A DNA stretch of 64,000 nt from Robertmurraya korlensis (lineage in GTDB: Bacteria > Bacillota > Bacilli > Bacillales > Cytobacillaceae). The notes beneath the pieces are model-generated. The model ran no database searches, was not told the DNA's origin, and saw only the letters and a program-made list of their open reading frames with translations. The position numbers were made by a program, and so were the translations under genes. The DNA is taken from contig NZ_JAMBNS010000006.1 of NCBI RefSeq assembly GCF_023715225.1, positions 124,001 to 188,000 on the forward strand, read 5' to 3'. The first letter of the stretch is position 1, and each line of letters begins with the position of its first letter. Shown here piece after piece: positions 36,115-44,196 of the stretch.

Positions 36115-36360
36115 TTATCTTCCCATTCTTTGTTCAACCTGACGGCATACCTCATCAGCAGAAAGACCGTTTGCTTCGATCACTGGCCCTTGAATGCTAG
36201 TATCAGACATTCCCATAACATTTGAGTCTATACCTGTAACAACGCAACATTCACAGCCTTGAACATCAGATTCTTGCTTAAGCTCAACAACATCGTAACC
36301 CTTTTCACGAAGGGCACTAGTGATATTCGATAATGATTCTTCAACTCCAACTCTTGGCAT
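36115..36360 (-). CDS. ykuS: YkuS family protein (UPF0180)
   Basis: An 81-residue protein starting MPRVGVEESLSNITSALREK and containing GCECCVVTGIDSNVMGMSDTS, the cysteine-rich signature of the UPF0180/YkuS family of unknown function. The frame is open 22 codons further upstream, but ATG 36360 has GGAGGAGGTGG right before it and matches the family start. Confidence 0.85.
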   Translation of the reverse strand: MPRVGVEESLSNITSALREKGYDVVELKQESDVQGCECCVVTGIDSNVMGMSDTSIQGPVIEANGLSADEVCRQVEQRMGR

Positions 36361-36557
36361 ATGTACCACCTCCTCCAACTCTAAGTTTCCCGATTTATTC
36401 CTGTTTAATTCCATCTTTTGTGTCATAAATTTTGATGGTCAACTGTCCATGTTGGTGCAAATTCCTATCAGACAGAATACAAATCAAATTAATAAGATTC
36501 TTGGGTAATCACATAATAAAACGGTCATGTGTTATTTCATAATCTGGAGGGGAAATC

Positions 36558-36686
36558 ATGAGCAAAACAGAAGAATTGAAACAGGAATTGCAGGTCTTGA
36601 CGGGTCGGCGTGAACGCATGCAGAAGAATCTCTATGAAGTGGAAAAACGTATTAATGAGATTGTTAAGGAATTAAAAAAATACTAA
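36558..36686 (+). CDS. Very small coiled-coil protein
   Basis: A 42-residue frame: MSKTEELKQELQVLTGRRER, then a continuous charged helix ending EIVKELKKY. TGGAGGGG lies 7 bases before ATG. No family recognised. Length and composition suggest a short helical adaptor. No clear terminator follows before the rhaD promoter. Confidence 0.55.
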   Translation: MSKTEELKQELQVLTGRRERMQKNLYEVEKRINEIVKELKKY

Positions 36687-36828
36687 ACGGAGTGGGAGTT
36701 AGCTTACTAACCTTCACGGTGTAAATTCTTACTTGATTGTTTTTGTATGGGTTTTTGACAGAGTTATGAACAAAACAGAAATAAACAAATATAATTTATT
36801 TTGTTTTGTTGATTTAATTTTTGTTTGA

Positions 36829-36849
36829 GTTTATTATAATGGTATAAAC
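36829..36849 (+). promoter_or_regulatory. Palindromic operator candidate over the rhaD promoter
   Basis: GTTTAT (36829-36834), then TATAAT within the 9-base spacer, then ATAAAC (36844-36849). The repeat therefore brackets a -10 box. Further AACAAA/TTTGTT repeats surround it from 36760 to 36860. This arrangement suggests binding by a sugar-responsive repressor; which one is unknown. Confidence 0.4.
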
Positions 36850-36875
36850 AAACGAAAACAAAAAAAGGGAATCAG

Positions 36876-37721
36876 GTGAGTATATTGAATAAAGATATTT
36901 TACAATCTAAATTTGTGAAGGAAATGAAAGAGGCGACAGCTAACTTATACCGTCTAGGTTGGGACGAAAGAAATGGTGGGAACATTAGTTATTTGTTAAC
37001 AACGGAAGAAGTATATCCTTACCTAGAAGGAAATAAAAAGCTCCGTACTATACCAATGAATTTTGATGCTTCTTCTTTGGCTGGGAGATATTTTATCGTA
37101 ACTGGATCAGGGAAATATTTTAAAAACGTAACGAATGATCCGGATGTTAATCTTGGATTAATCCGAATCACTGAGGATGGACGACATTATGATATTCTAT
37201 GGGGCTTTGAAGACGGAGGCATAGCAACAAGTGAATTACCAACACACTTGATGAACCATATGAAACGCTTAGCTGTAGACCCAAATCACCGTGTAATCAT
37301 GCACTGCCATGCGACTCATTTGTTAGCTATGACTTTTACTCACAGTCTAAATGAAAAAGACTTTACAAAAACTCTCTGGGAAATGTGTACAGAATGTATC
37401 GTTGTTTTTCCAGATGGTGTGTCTATTATCCCTTGGATGGTACCTGGAACAGATGCAATAGGTAAGGAGACAGCTGTGAAAATGGAAAATGCAAGACTTG
37501 TACTTTGGCCTCATCATGGAGTATTTGGGGCAGGAACGACAATTGACGAAACATTCGGATTAATTGAAACCGCTGAAAAAGCGGCTGAAGTATATACAAT
37601 CGTTTGTTCACAAGGCGGTAAGAAACAAACAATATCTGATGAACAACTACAAACTTTAGCTGATGCATTTAATGTAGTTCCTAGAGAAGGGATATTGGAG
37701 CTAACAAATGTAAGCAAATAG
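36876..37721 (+). CDS. rhaD: Rhamnulose-1-phosphate aldolase
   Basis: A 281-residue class II aldolase. Metal-binding histidines lie in HCHATHLLAMT near 140 and WPHHGVFGAG near 212. WDERNGGNISYLL near 28 is the phosphate and backbone motif of the family. It cleaves L-rhamnulose-1-phosphate to dihydroxyacetone phosphate and L-lactaldehyde. Start is GTG 36876 (AAAGGG at 7 bases) or TTG 36885. No rhamnose isomerase, kinase or transporter is adjacent, so its partners must lie elsewhere. Confidence 0.88.
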   Translation: MSILNKDILQSKFVKEMKEATANLYRLGWDERNGGNISYLLTTEEVYPYLEGNKKLRTIPMNFDASSLAGRYFIVTGSGKYFKNVTNDPDVNLGLIRITEDGRHYDILWGFEDGGIATSELPTHLMNHMKRLAVDPNHRVIMHCHATHLLAMTFTHSLNEKDFTKTLWEMCTECIVVFPDGVSIIPWMVPGTDAIGKETAVKMENARLVLWPHHGVFGAGTTIDETFGLIETAEKAAEVYTIVCSQGGKKQTISDEQLQTLADAFNVVPREGILELTNVSK

Positions 37722-37733
37722 TTGAAAAATTAA

Positions 37734-37778
37734 AGAACCCTTTGTCAGGTTTAAACCTGTCGAATGGTTCTTTTTTTA
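37734..37778 (+). terminator. Intrinsic terminator after rhaD
   Basis: Outer stem AGAACC/GGTTCT (37734-37739, 37766-37771) and inner CAGGTTTAAACCTG, followed by TTTTTTT. Confidence 0.8.
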
Positions 37779-37887
37779 TCTCACCAGAAAGAAATTTTTT
37801 CCTATACTTTTTATAGGACTTTTATACTAAAATGGATATATCACTAAAAAATACAAATGATTGTTTATAAGAGAAGGGTGAAATGAA

Positions 37888-39231
37888 ATGAGTAACACCA
37901 ATCCATTCTCGTTATTTGATGCGAAGGCAGTTCTAACGGAGGACCTACTTACTTTATCGGAAAATGAAAAACAACTGCGTTTTTTAATTGACATGATACA
38001 AGAGTTTATCGTGGTTAAGGACGGAAATGGCCGATGGATAGTAACAAACCTGCAAGTTTTAAAAGCATATGAGCTAGAAGAAATCGACTATTTAGGAAAA
38101 ACAGACTTGGAGTTAGCTGAATTACAACCAAAATTTAGAGAGTCTTTTGAATATAACAAAAGTACTGATGAGCAAGCTTGGATAAAAGGCTCCGCTTTAA
38201 AAATGGAGAAAACGATTATGGGTAAAGTATGGGAGGTTATCAAAACTCCTTTCTTTGCTGAATCTGGAGAACGTCATCATTTGGTCATTGTGAGTAGAAA
38301 CATTACTGAGCGGAAAAAAGCAGAGGCTCGACTTCAGGAAAGTGAGCGGACATACCGTTTAATTGCTGAAAATATGAAGGATATTATTATTACGGTCAAT
38401 AAACAAGGAAATGTTTTATACTTATCTCCCTCTTTTGAGCATATCCTTGGTTTATCAGCTGAGGATTTTATTGGTAAACCTTTGTTTTCCATTATCCATC
38501 CTGATGATGCGCGGAGAATGAATCAATTAATTGAAGATATGGTAGATTGTAGTGTCCTAAAGAATAAGTTTGAAGGTCGATTACAAAGAGCCAATGGGGA
38601 TTATGTATGGTACGAATCCATTTGTTCATGTGTTTTTAAGGAAAATGGAGAATTTGATCATATTATTATCGGAGCTCGAGACATTACTGAACGAAAAAAC
38701 AATGAGTCGTATTTAGAAAAACTTGCTTTCCAAGACGCACTTACAGGTGTTTATAATAGACGTTTTCTAATAGAAAAACTACCTGCTATACTATTGGACT
38801 CTGAAATAAGTGGAACAAAGGTGGGGTTAATTTATTTTGATATTGATTCATTCAAACATGTTAATGATACGATGGGGCATGAGATTGGGGATCAGTTACT
38901 TATTCAATTCGTGAAACGAGTTCAATCAAATCTTCGCTTCACGGATCCTATTATACGAAATGGAGGAGATGAGTTTATCGCCATAGTTCCTAACCTACCA
39001 AGTGACCATTATATTGTTCCTATCGCGTATATGTTATGCGATTCATTGAGTAAACCTTGGAGGCTTAATGGCAGGGCGGTGGAAGTGACCTCTTCATTGG
39101 GAGTAGCGGTCTTCCCAAAGGACGGAAATAACTTACAAAGCATTTTATCAAATGCGGATAAAGCCCTTTATAAGGCAAAATTGAAGGGAAAAAGCCGGGT
39201 AGAGATTTATAAAAAAGAGACGGAAAAATAA
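37888..39231 (+). CDS. PAS-PAS-GGDEF diguanylate cyclase
   Basis: A 447-residue soluble protein. PAS domain 1 is at about 25-140, ending in VSRNITERKKAEARLQ. PAS domain 2 is at about 150-270, ending IIIGARDITERKN. A GGDEF domain occupies 280-445, with an intact RNGGDEFIA active site and an RFTD inhibitory I-site five residues before it. It should make cyclic di-GMP with product inhibition, in response to a ligand or redox signal at the PAS domains. No EAL domain or transmembrane region. Monocistronic. Confidence 0.9.
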   Translation: MSNTNPFSLFDAKAVLTEDLLTLSENEKQLRFLIDMIQEFIVVKDGNGRWIVTNLQVLKAYELEEIDYLGKTDLELAELQPKFRESFEYNKSTDEQAWIKGSALKMEKTIMGKVWEVIKTPFFAESGERHHLVIVSRNITERKKAEARLQESERTYRLIAENMKDIIITVNKQGNVLYLSPSFEHILGLSAEDFIGKPLFSIIHPDDARRMNQLIEDMVDCSVLKNKFEGRLQRANGDYVWYESICSCVFKENGEFDHIIIGARDITERKNNESYLEKLAFQDALTGVYNRRFLIEKLPAILLDSEISGTKVGLIYFDIDSFKHVNDTMGHEIGDQLLIQFVKRVQSNLRFTDPIIRNGGDEFIAIVPNLPSDHYIVPIAYMLCDSLSKPWRLNGRAVEVTSSLGVAVFPKDGNNLQSILSNADKALYKAKLKGKSRVEIYKKETEK

Positions 39232-39255
39232 AGGCTTGGTAGTAAGCCTTTATTT
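39226..39255 (+). terminator. Intrinsic terminator after the diguanylate cyclase gene
   Basis: AAATAAAGGCTT (39226-39237) pairs with AAGCCTTTATTT (39244-39255). It contains the stop codon. Confidence 0.8.
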
Positions 39256-39272
39256 TTGTTTGATTTAAAAAA

Positions 39273-39286
39273 TTAGATCGATATAA
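39273..39286 (+). promoter_or_regulatory. LacI-type operator 1 (TRAP operon)
   Basis: TTAGATCGATATAA, one mismatch from the perfect palindrome TTAGATCGATCTAA. Its right half overlaps the TATAAT of a promoter with TTGATT 16 bases upstream, so binding would block RNA polymerase. Confidence 0.65.
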
Positions 39287-39482
39287 TAAAAAATTTAATT
39301 CAAGTGTTAATAATGAGCAAAAATAAATCCTAATTACTGTAGAATAATGGGGAACAACGCTTTGTTTTAATAGGAATTAGCACTACTTTAATTTACAAAC
39401 AATTAAGAATCTTTTAAAAAATGGTTGTTTTACTCAATTTATCTGTTATATACTATAAACACAGAGAAATTATGGATATAAA

Positions 39483-39496
39483 TTAGATCGATTTAA
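39483..39496 (+). promoter_or_regulatory. LacI-type operator 2 (TRAP operon)
   Basis: TTAGATCGATTTAA, 13 of 14 positions of the palindrome. It lies shortly downstream of a second possible promoter (39425-39454). Confidence 0.65.
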
Positions 39497-39565
39497 TTCG
39501 TTCCGATTGTATCCCAAAAGTTAGATCAAGAGGGTAAGAGAGGAGGAAATCTAGCTAACGATAAA

Positions 39566-39579
39566 TTAAATCGATCTCA
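39566..39579 (+). promoter_or_regulatory. LacI-type operator 3 (TRAP operon)
   Basis: TTAAATCGATCTCA, 12 of 14 positions. Centred 83 bases from operator 2, compatible with looping. Confidence 0.5.
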
Positions 39580-39664
39580 TAAATGAAAATGTATTCTGAA
39601 TACCTAAATATTAATAATTTTTCACACGATCAAAGAGGGGTTAAAGGGAAGTTATTGTAAATTT

Positions 39665-39680
39665 TTGAAAGCGTTATCTT
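39665..39680 (+). promoter_or_regulatory. CcpA cre site upstream of dctP
   Basis: TTGAAAGCGTTATCTT fits WTGNNARCGNWWWCAW with one mismatch, 51 bases before the dctP start. It predicts carbon catabolite repression. Confidence 0.6.
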
Positions 39681-39730
39681 TTTGAGTTAAAGTTTAATTT
39701 CTAAAAATTTTAATAAGGAGTGAATGAGAA

Positions 39731-40774
39731 ATGAAAAGAGTTTTATCATTATTATTCGTCTTATGCTTAATGGTTCTGGGTGCGTGTTCACAACAATCTT
39801 CAAATAATGAAAATGAAGAACCAAAGGATTCCGATGTTAAGACAAGTGAGAAATTAATGAAATTAGCAGTCGTAACTTCAGAAGATCGATCGCTTACAAA
39901 AGGGTTAGTGAAGTTTGGAGAATTAGTAGAAAGTAAAACAAATGGATCGATAAAAGTAGAGGTATATCCAAACGGCCAACTAGGTGGGGATCGAGAAGTT
40001 TTTGAATCATTACAATTTGGATCAATTCAAGGAACTACTATGTCAACAGGACCAATCGCTCAGTTTGTTCCTAAGTTTAACGTATTTGACTTACCGTTCT
40101 TATTTCCGAATTCGGAAGTAGCATATGGCGTGTTAGATGGAAAGATTGGAACTGATTTATTAGCAGAGTTGGAGAGTCAGAATGTAATTGGATTAAACTA
40201 TTGGGAAAATGGTTTTAGACATTTAACAAATGGTGTAAAGGAAGTAAAAACACCAGATGATGTAAAAGGATTAAAGATTAGAACTCTTGAAAATGATCTC
40301 CATATGGATATTTGGTCTGAATTAGGTGCAAACCCAACTCCAATGGCGTTTACAGAATTATTTGCAGGATTACAGCAAGGAGTAGTTGATGGTCAAGAAA
40401 ATCCAGTAGGAAATGTTACAGCAAATAAATTTTATGAAGTACAAAAATACTTATCGAAGACTGGCCATGTATATAATGCAAGCCCTTTCTTAATTAGCAA
40501 AGATTTCTGGAATTCATTAAGCGATGAGGAAAAAAAGGCAGTACAAGAAGCAGCTGATGAAGCTAGAGATTATCAAAGAGAGTTAAATCAAAAAGAAGAT
40601 GAAGATGGATATAAATTCTTAACTGAGAATGGTATGACGGTTACTGATATTTCAGACGAAGAAAAGGAAGCGTTCCTAGAAAAGGTTAAACCAGTTTATG
40701 AAAAGTATTCTGCTAGTATTGGAGAGGAATTTGTAGACCAATTATTAGCAGAAATAAATAACTTGAAAAAATAA
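39731..40774 (+). CDS. dctP: TRAP transporter solute-binding lipoprotein (DctP family)
   Basis: A 347-residue protein. A lipoprotein signal peptide with lipobox LGAC puts the acylated Cys at 19. The mature part is a DctP-type binding protein: VYPNGQLGGDREVFESLQ, FDLPFLF, GLKIRTLEN with the conserved Arg that salt-bridges the substrate carboxylate, and FAGLQQGVVDGQENPVGN. It binds an organic acid outside the membrane and delivers it to the DctQM permease. Ligand unknown. Start behind AAGGAGTGAATGAGAA. Separated from dctQ by a strong hairpin. Confidence 0.92.
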   Translation: MKRVLSLLFVLCLMVLGACSQQSSNNENEEPKDSDVKTSEKLMKLAVVTSEDRSLTKGLVKFGELVESKTNGSIKVEVYPNGQLGGDREVFESLQFGSIQGTTMSTGPIAQFVPKFNVFDLPFLFPNSEVAYGVLDGKIGTDLLAELESQNVIGLNYWENGFRHLTNGVKEVKTPDDVKGLKIRTLENDLHMDIWSELGANPTPMAFTELFAGLQQGVVDGQENPVGNVTANKFYEVQKYLSKTGHVYNASPFLISKDFWNSLSDEEKKAVQEAADEARDYQRELNQKEDEDGYKFLTENGMTVTDISDEEKEAFLEKVKPVYEKYSASIGEEFVDQLLAEINNLKK

Positions 40775-40783
40775 GCTTCACCG

Positions 40784-40813
40784 AGCTTAAGGGGGAAAAT
40801 CCCCTTAAGCTTT
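40784..40813 (+). terminator. Intercistronic hairpin between dctP and dctQ
   Basis: AGCTTAAGGGG (40784-40794) pairs with CCCCTTAAGCT (40801-40811) and is followed by only TTTC. Probably a partial terminator or 3' stabiliser that keeps the binding protein in excess over the permease. Confidence 0.65.
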
Positions 40814-40888
40814 CATCATATCTCCCCAAAATACATAAATAAATGAAACCATTTAAAGAGTATTCTACCTTCAGAAAGAGGTGAATGG

Positions 40889-41383
40889 ATGATGAAATTG
40901 TTGCATTGGCTTGACGAGCATTTTGAAGAGTTATTTATTGGTATATTTTCTTTTGTGATGGTAGTTGTTATTTCTGTTCAGGTATTTATGAGATATGTTC
41001 TGCAGGATTCTTTACCTTGGTCAGAGGAATTAGCTAGGTACTGCTTTATTTGGCTAGTGTACTTAGGAATCAGCTATGGAGTGAAAAAGCAAAAACATAT
41101 GAGTGTGGATGTACTTTATTTAGCCTTAAAAGGGAAATCACAAGCTGCCTTGAGGATAGTTGGGAATTTATTATTTTTGGCATTTGCCCTTTTTGGACTG
41201 ATTTATGGATACCAAATTACATTGAAGCTCCTTACATGGGGACAACTGTCACCTGCCCTTAGTTTGCCAGTTGGTTTTGTTTACTTAGCTGGACCAATTG
41301 GTATGGGATTAACAGCAATTCGCTTAATTCAACTAATTGTCCAGCAGGTAAAAATTCTACTTGGGAAAGAAGTTCCACAGTAA
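40889..41383 (+). CDS. dctQ: TRAP transporter small permease (DctQ family)
   Basis: A 164-residue protein with four membrane segments (LFIGIFSFVMVVVISVQVF, ELARYCFIWLVYLGISY, ALRIVGNLLFLAFALFGLIYG, PVGFVYLAGPIGMGLTAI). The DctQ-typical SLPWSEELARY is near 40. It pairs with DctM in sodium-driven carboxylate import. Starts ATG 40889 or 40892, behind AGAGGTGA. Confidence 0.9.
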   Translation: MMKLLHWLDEHFEELFIGIFSFVMVVVISVQVFMRYVLQDSLPWSEELARYCFIWLVYLGISYGVKKQKHMSVDVLYLALKGKSQAALRIVGNLLFLAFALFGLIYGYQITLKLLTWGQLSPALSLPVGFVYLAGPIGMGLTAIRLIQLIVQQVKILLGKEVPQ

Positions 41384-41433
41384 TAACTGGTCTGTTGATA
41401 TTTTGATCATGTAATGAAACGGAGGGGAAATCG

Positions 41434-42711
41434 ATGACAGCACTTGTCTTATTTGGCAGTCTCGCTCTATTTTTAATACTTACGGTGCCGATTGGTATTT
41501 CAATAGGATTATCAACTTTAGTGACCATTTTATACACGGGCTCTATGCCGTTAGAATATTTAGCACAGGGTTTAATCACTTCAATTGACTCATTCCCTCT
41601 ATTAGCAGTTCCCTTTTTTATTCTAGCGGGGGAGATTATGGGAAAGGGTGGACTATCTGATAGACTATTTAAAGTTGCTAATACGATTGTTGGAGACAAA
41701 ACAGGTGGTATTGCAATAGCAGCAATTATTACTTGTATGTTTTTTGCAGCCATTTCTGGATCAGGACCTGCAACTGTTGCTGCTGTTGGAGGAATTATGA
41801 TACCGGCTATGATCAAACAAGGCTATGATAAGAAATTTGCAACAGCAGTTGTCTGTGCAGCAGGTTCTATTGGCGTAATCATTCCTCCAAGTATCCCGAT
41901 GGTTATGTACGGAGTAGTAGGTAGTCAATCAATCGGAAAGTTGTTTATCTCTGGAATCTTACCAGGGATATTAGTCGGTGTCGCCTTAATGATTTGGACT
42001 TATATTTATTCCCGAAAACAAGGATACAAAGGTATTGGAAAAAGTACTTTTATAGAATTCTTGAAAGCTACTTGGGATGCAAAATGGGCACTCTTAGTCC
42101 CACTCATTATCCTAGGTGGAATTTATGGCGGGATTTTTACTCCCACTGAAGCAGCAGGAGTTGCCGTTGTATACGGCTTTATCGCTGGCATATTCTTATA
42201 TCGAGAGCTTAAAATTAGAGATTTACCCCGAATGCTAATTGATAGTGGTATTACTACAGCAACGATTATGCTTATTGTCGGGACGGCAACAGCATTTGGT
42301 CGAATACTTACGGTCGAACAAATTCCGAGTCAAATTACCGAGGGATTACTCTCTATTTCTAGTAATCCGATTATTATCCTATTACTAATCAATATCTTAC
42401 TTTTAATCGTAGGATGTTTTATGGACACGGTTGCAGCAATTATTATTTTAACTCCACTCTTACTGCCCGTAGCCATGAATATTGGAGTAGATCCTATTCA
42501 CTTTGGTTTAATTATGGTTGTTAATTTAGCAATAGGTTTTATTACACCTCCACTGGGCGTAAATTTATTTGTGGGATCTGGTGTTTCGGGGATTTCAATA
42601 GAAGCACTAGCAAAAGCGGTTATGCCTTTCTTTATTGCAATGGTTATTTCACTTCTTATTTTAACTTATATACCACAAGTGTCATTATTTTTAGTTGAGT
42701 TTATGGAATAA
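41434..42711 (+). CDS. dctM: TRAP transporter large permease (DctM family)
   Basis: A 425-residue protein with about 12 membrane segments. It has DctM motifs: PFFILAGEIMGKGGLSDRLF, FFAAISGSGPATVAAVGGIM, GSIGVIIPPSIPMVMYG, TPTEAAGVAVVYGF and GFITPPLGVNLFVGSGV. It carries the substrate and sodium pathway. ATG 41434 behind GGAGGGG. Third gene of the operon. Confidence 0.94.
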   Translation: MTALVLFGSLALFLILTVPIGISIGLSTLVTILYTGSMPLEYLAQGLITSIDSFPLLAVPFFILAGEIMGKGGLSDRLFKVANTIVGDKTGGIAIAAIITCMFFAAISGSGPATVAAVGGIMIPAMIKQGYDKKFATAVVCAAGSIGVIIPPSIPMVMYGVVGSQSIGKLFISGILPGILVGVALMIWTYIYSRKQGYKGIGKSTFIEFLKATWDAKWALLVPLIILGGIYGGIFTPTEAAGVAVVYGFIAGIFLYRELKIRDLPRMLIDSGITTATIMLIVGTATAFGRILTVEQIPSQITEGLLSISSNPIIILLLINILLLIVGCFMDTVAAIIILTPLLLPVAMNIGVDPIHFGLIMVVNLAIGFITPPLGVNLFVGSGVSGISIEALAKAVMPFFIAMVISLLILTYIPQVSLFLVEFME

Positions 42712-42716
42712 CAAAG

Positions 42717-42745
42717 TTGACACTAATACTTATATACTACATAGT
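42717..42745 (+). promoter_or_regulatory. Promoter of the LacI-type regulator gene
   Basis: TTGACA (42717-42722), 17 bases, CATAGT (42740-42745). No AGATCGAT operator is present here, so the regulator does not seem to be autoregulated through that site. Confidence 0.5.
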
Positions 42746-42826
42746 AATAGTATATTAATTGATTAACTTTAGTATTGGAATGATAGAATAGAAACTAAAT
42801 TAATTTTGGTGAGCTGGTGATTAAAG

Positions 42827-43834
42827 ATGACGCATAAAAAAAGAGTAACTCTGCAAGATGTAGCCAATCATGCTGGCGTTTCCCGGGCGACTGCATCATT
42901 AATTGTTCGTGGCAGTTCTAAAATTGCAGAAAAGACAAAGCAGAAGGTATTGAATTCAATGCATGAACTAGGCTACGTGTATGACAGAGTTGCTGCCAAT
43001 ATGCGTTCTCAGTCTTCTTCAACAGTTGGATTAATAATTACAGACATCGCGAATCCATTTTACGCAGAACTACTTAGAGGTGTTCATCATTCATTAGAGG
43101 AAGCAGGTTATACTGTATTCCTTGGTACGACTTTTGACTCAGATATAAAACAGGAACAGCTTATATCTAGAATGCTCGAACATCGGGTTGGTGGGATCAT
43201 TTTATGTCCTGTTTCAGAAAGCTCAAAAAATAGTATTGAACGGGTAAAGGCGATCGATATCCCACTTGTTTTAGCAGTGAGGGAAATTGAAAACGTTACC
43301 TGTGACTATGTAGGAATTGATTACGAAGTGGGAGCTCAAATGGCTGTAAACCACCTAATTCATAAAGGTCATAGAAGAATTGCATTTCTTGGCGGAACAT
43401 CCCATTCAACTGCCTGGAAGGAAAGGCGTAATGGATATTGTAGTGCGTTAAAACAAGCGGGTTTAGACATCGATGAGACACTTATTGTAGAAAGTCCTGT
43501 TACTAGAGAGGGTGGAATGGCTGCAATTCGAAAAGTGTTATTCCAGGCTAGTCCACCTACAGCTGCCTTTTGTTTTAATGATTTAGTCGCACATGGTGTT
43601 ATGCTTGGATTAAACGATGCGGGTTTAAAACCAGGGCAAGATCTAGCTGTTGTTGGCTTCGATAATAATAATGAGGCACCATTGTATAACCCACCATTAA
43701 CTACCGTTTCTTCATATGCTAGACTTATAGGCTCGCAGGCGGCTATTCTGCTTCACCAAAGAATTGTCAATCAAGACCGTGATACCCAGCGAATTATCTT
43801 GCAGCCTGAATTGGTAGTAAGAAAATCTTCATAA
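42827..43834 (+). CDS. LacI-family transcriptional regulator
   Basis: A 335-residue protein. The N-terminal LacI HTH and hinge are VTLQDVANHAGVSRATASLI ... VAANMRSQSS. The periplasmic-binding-like effector domain has VGLIITDIANPFYAELLRGV, DYVGIDYEVGAQMAVNHLI and AAFCFNDLVAHGVM. LacI proteins bind palindromes with a central CG. The six AGATCGAT-centred sites around this cluster are its most likely operators (inference). It is placed between the transporter and enzyme genes. Ends in a terminator. Confidence 0.9.
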   Translation: MTHKKRVTLQDVANHAGVSRATASLIVRGSSKIAEKTKQKVLNSMHELGYVYDRVAANMRSQSSSTVGLIITDIANPFYAELLRGVHHSLEEAGYTVFLGTTFDSDIKQEQLISRMLEHRVGGIILCPVSESSKNSIERVKAIDIPLVLAVREIENVTCDYVGIDYEVGAQMAVNHLIHKGHRRIAFLGGTSHSTAWKERRNGYCSALKQAGLDIDETLIVESPVTREGGMAAIRKVLFQASPPTAAFCFNDLVAHGVMLGLNDAGLKPGQDLAVVGFDNNNEAPLYNPPLTTVSSYARLIGSQAAILLHQRIVNQDRDTQRIILQPELVVRKSS

Positions 43835-43850
43835 TTCATTGTATTAACAT

Positions 43851-43876
43851 AAAGGGAGCCTAGAGGCTCCCTTTAT
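43851..43876 (+). terminator. Intrinsic terminator after the LacI gene
   Basis: AAAGGGAGCC (43851-43860), loop TAGA, GGCTCCCTTT (43865-43874). Confidence 0.8.
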
Positions 43877-44140
43877 TAAATGATGAAGCTGAAAAGGTAT
43901 TAAAAATACATAGAATCGCATAGGATTAGGTAACTCCTTTTTATTAGAACGATCTACCACTCACTAAAACATACTAAATCTACTCATCAACGTCCATTCC
44001 TTTTTAAATTATTGAGAAAATTCAGTAAATGTGTTTGCAAACAAACGGAAATCATGTATTATTATGGTAACGCTTTCTTTATTGATGTTACCATAGTTAA
44101 AAGGTGGGGATTCAACTTAACATATTTTTTTAATAGTTTA

Positions 44141-44154
44141 TTAGATCGATATAA
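44141..44154 (+). promoter_or_regulatory. LacI-type operator 4 (lyase operon)
   Basis: TTAGATCGATATAA, identical to operator 1, again overlapping a TATAAT (44150-44155). 43 bases before the lyase start codon. Confidence 0.65.
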
Positions 44155-44196
44155 TAACTTATGTACGGTAAGAACTATTAAGCAAAGGAGTAACCT

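Larger units (their letters stand above)
39232..39730 (+). other. Regulatory region of the TRAP operon
   Basis: A 500-base gap with no convincing gene. It holds three copies of the LacI-type palindrome (39273-39286, 39483-39496, 39566-39579), a half site TTAGATC (39521-39527), two possible promoters (TTGATT-N16-TATAAT at 39260-39287; TTGTTT-N18-TATACT at 39425-39454) and a cre site (39665-39680). A 25-codon frame near 39584 lacks a placed ribosome binding site. Confidence 0.6.
43835..44196 (+). other. Regulatory region upstream of the lyase gene
   Basis: 362 bases. It contains the terminator of the LacI gene (43851-43876), a perfect palindrome TGTTTGCAAACA (44032-44043), a 9-bp inverted repeat TATGGTAAC (44063-44071) / GTTACCATA (44087-44095), a weak cre-like TGGTAACGCTTTCT (44065-44078) within it, and a LacI-type operator (44141-44154). 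A frame at 44012-44200 runs through these sites and is not credible as a gene. Confidence 0.6.
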
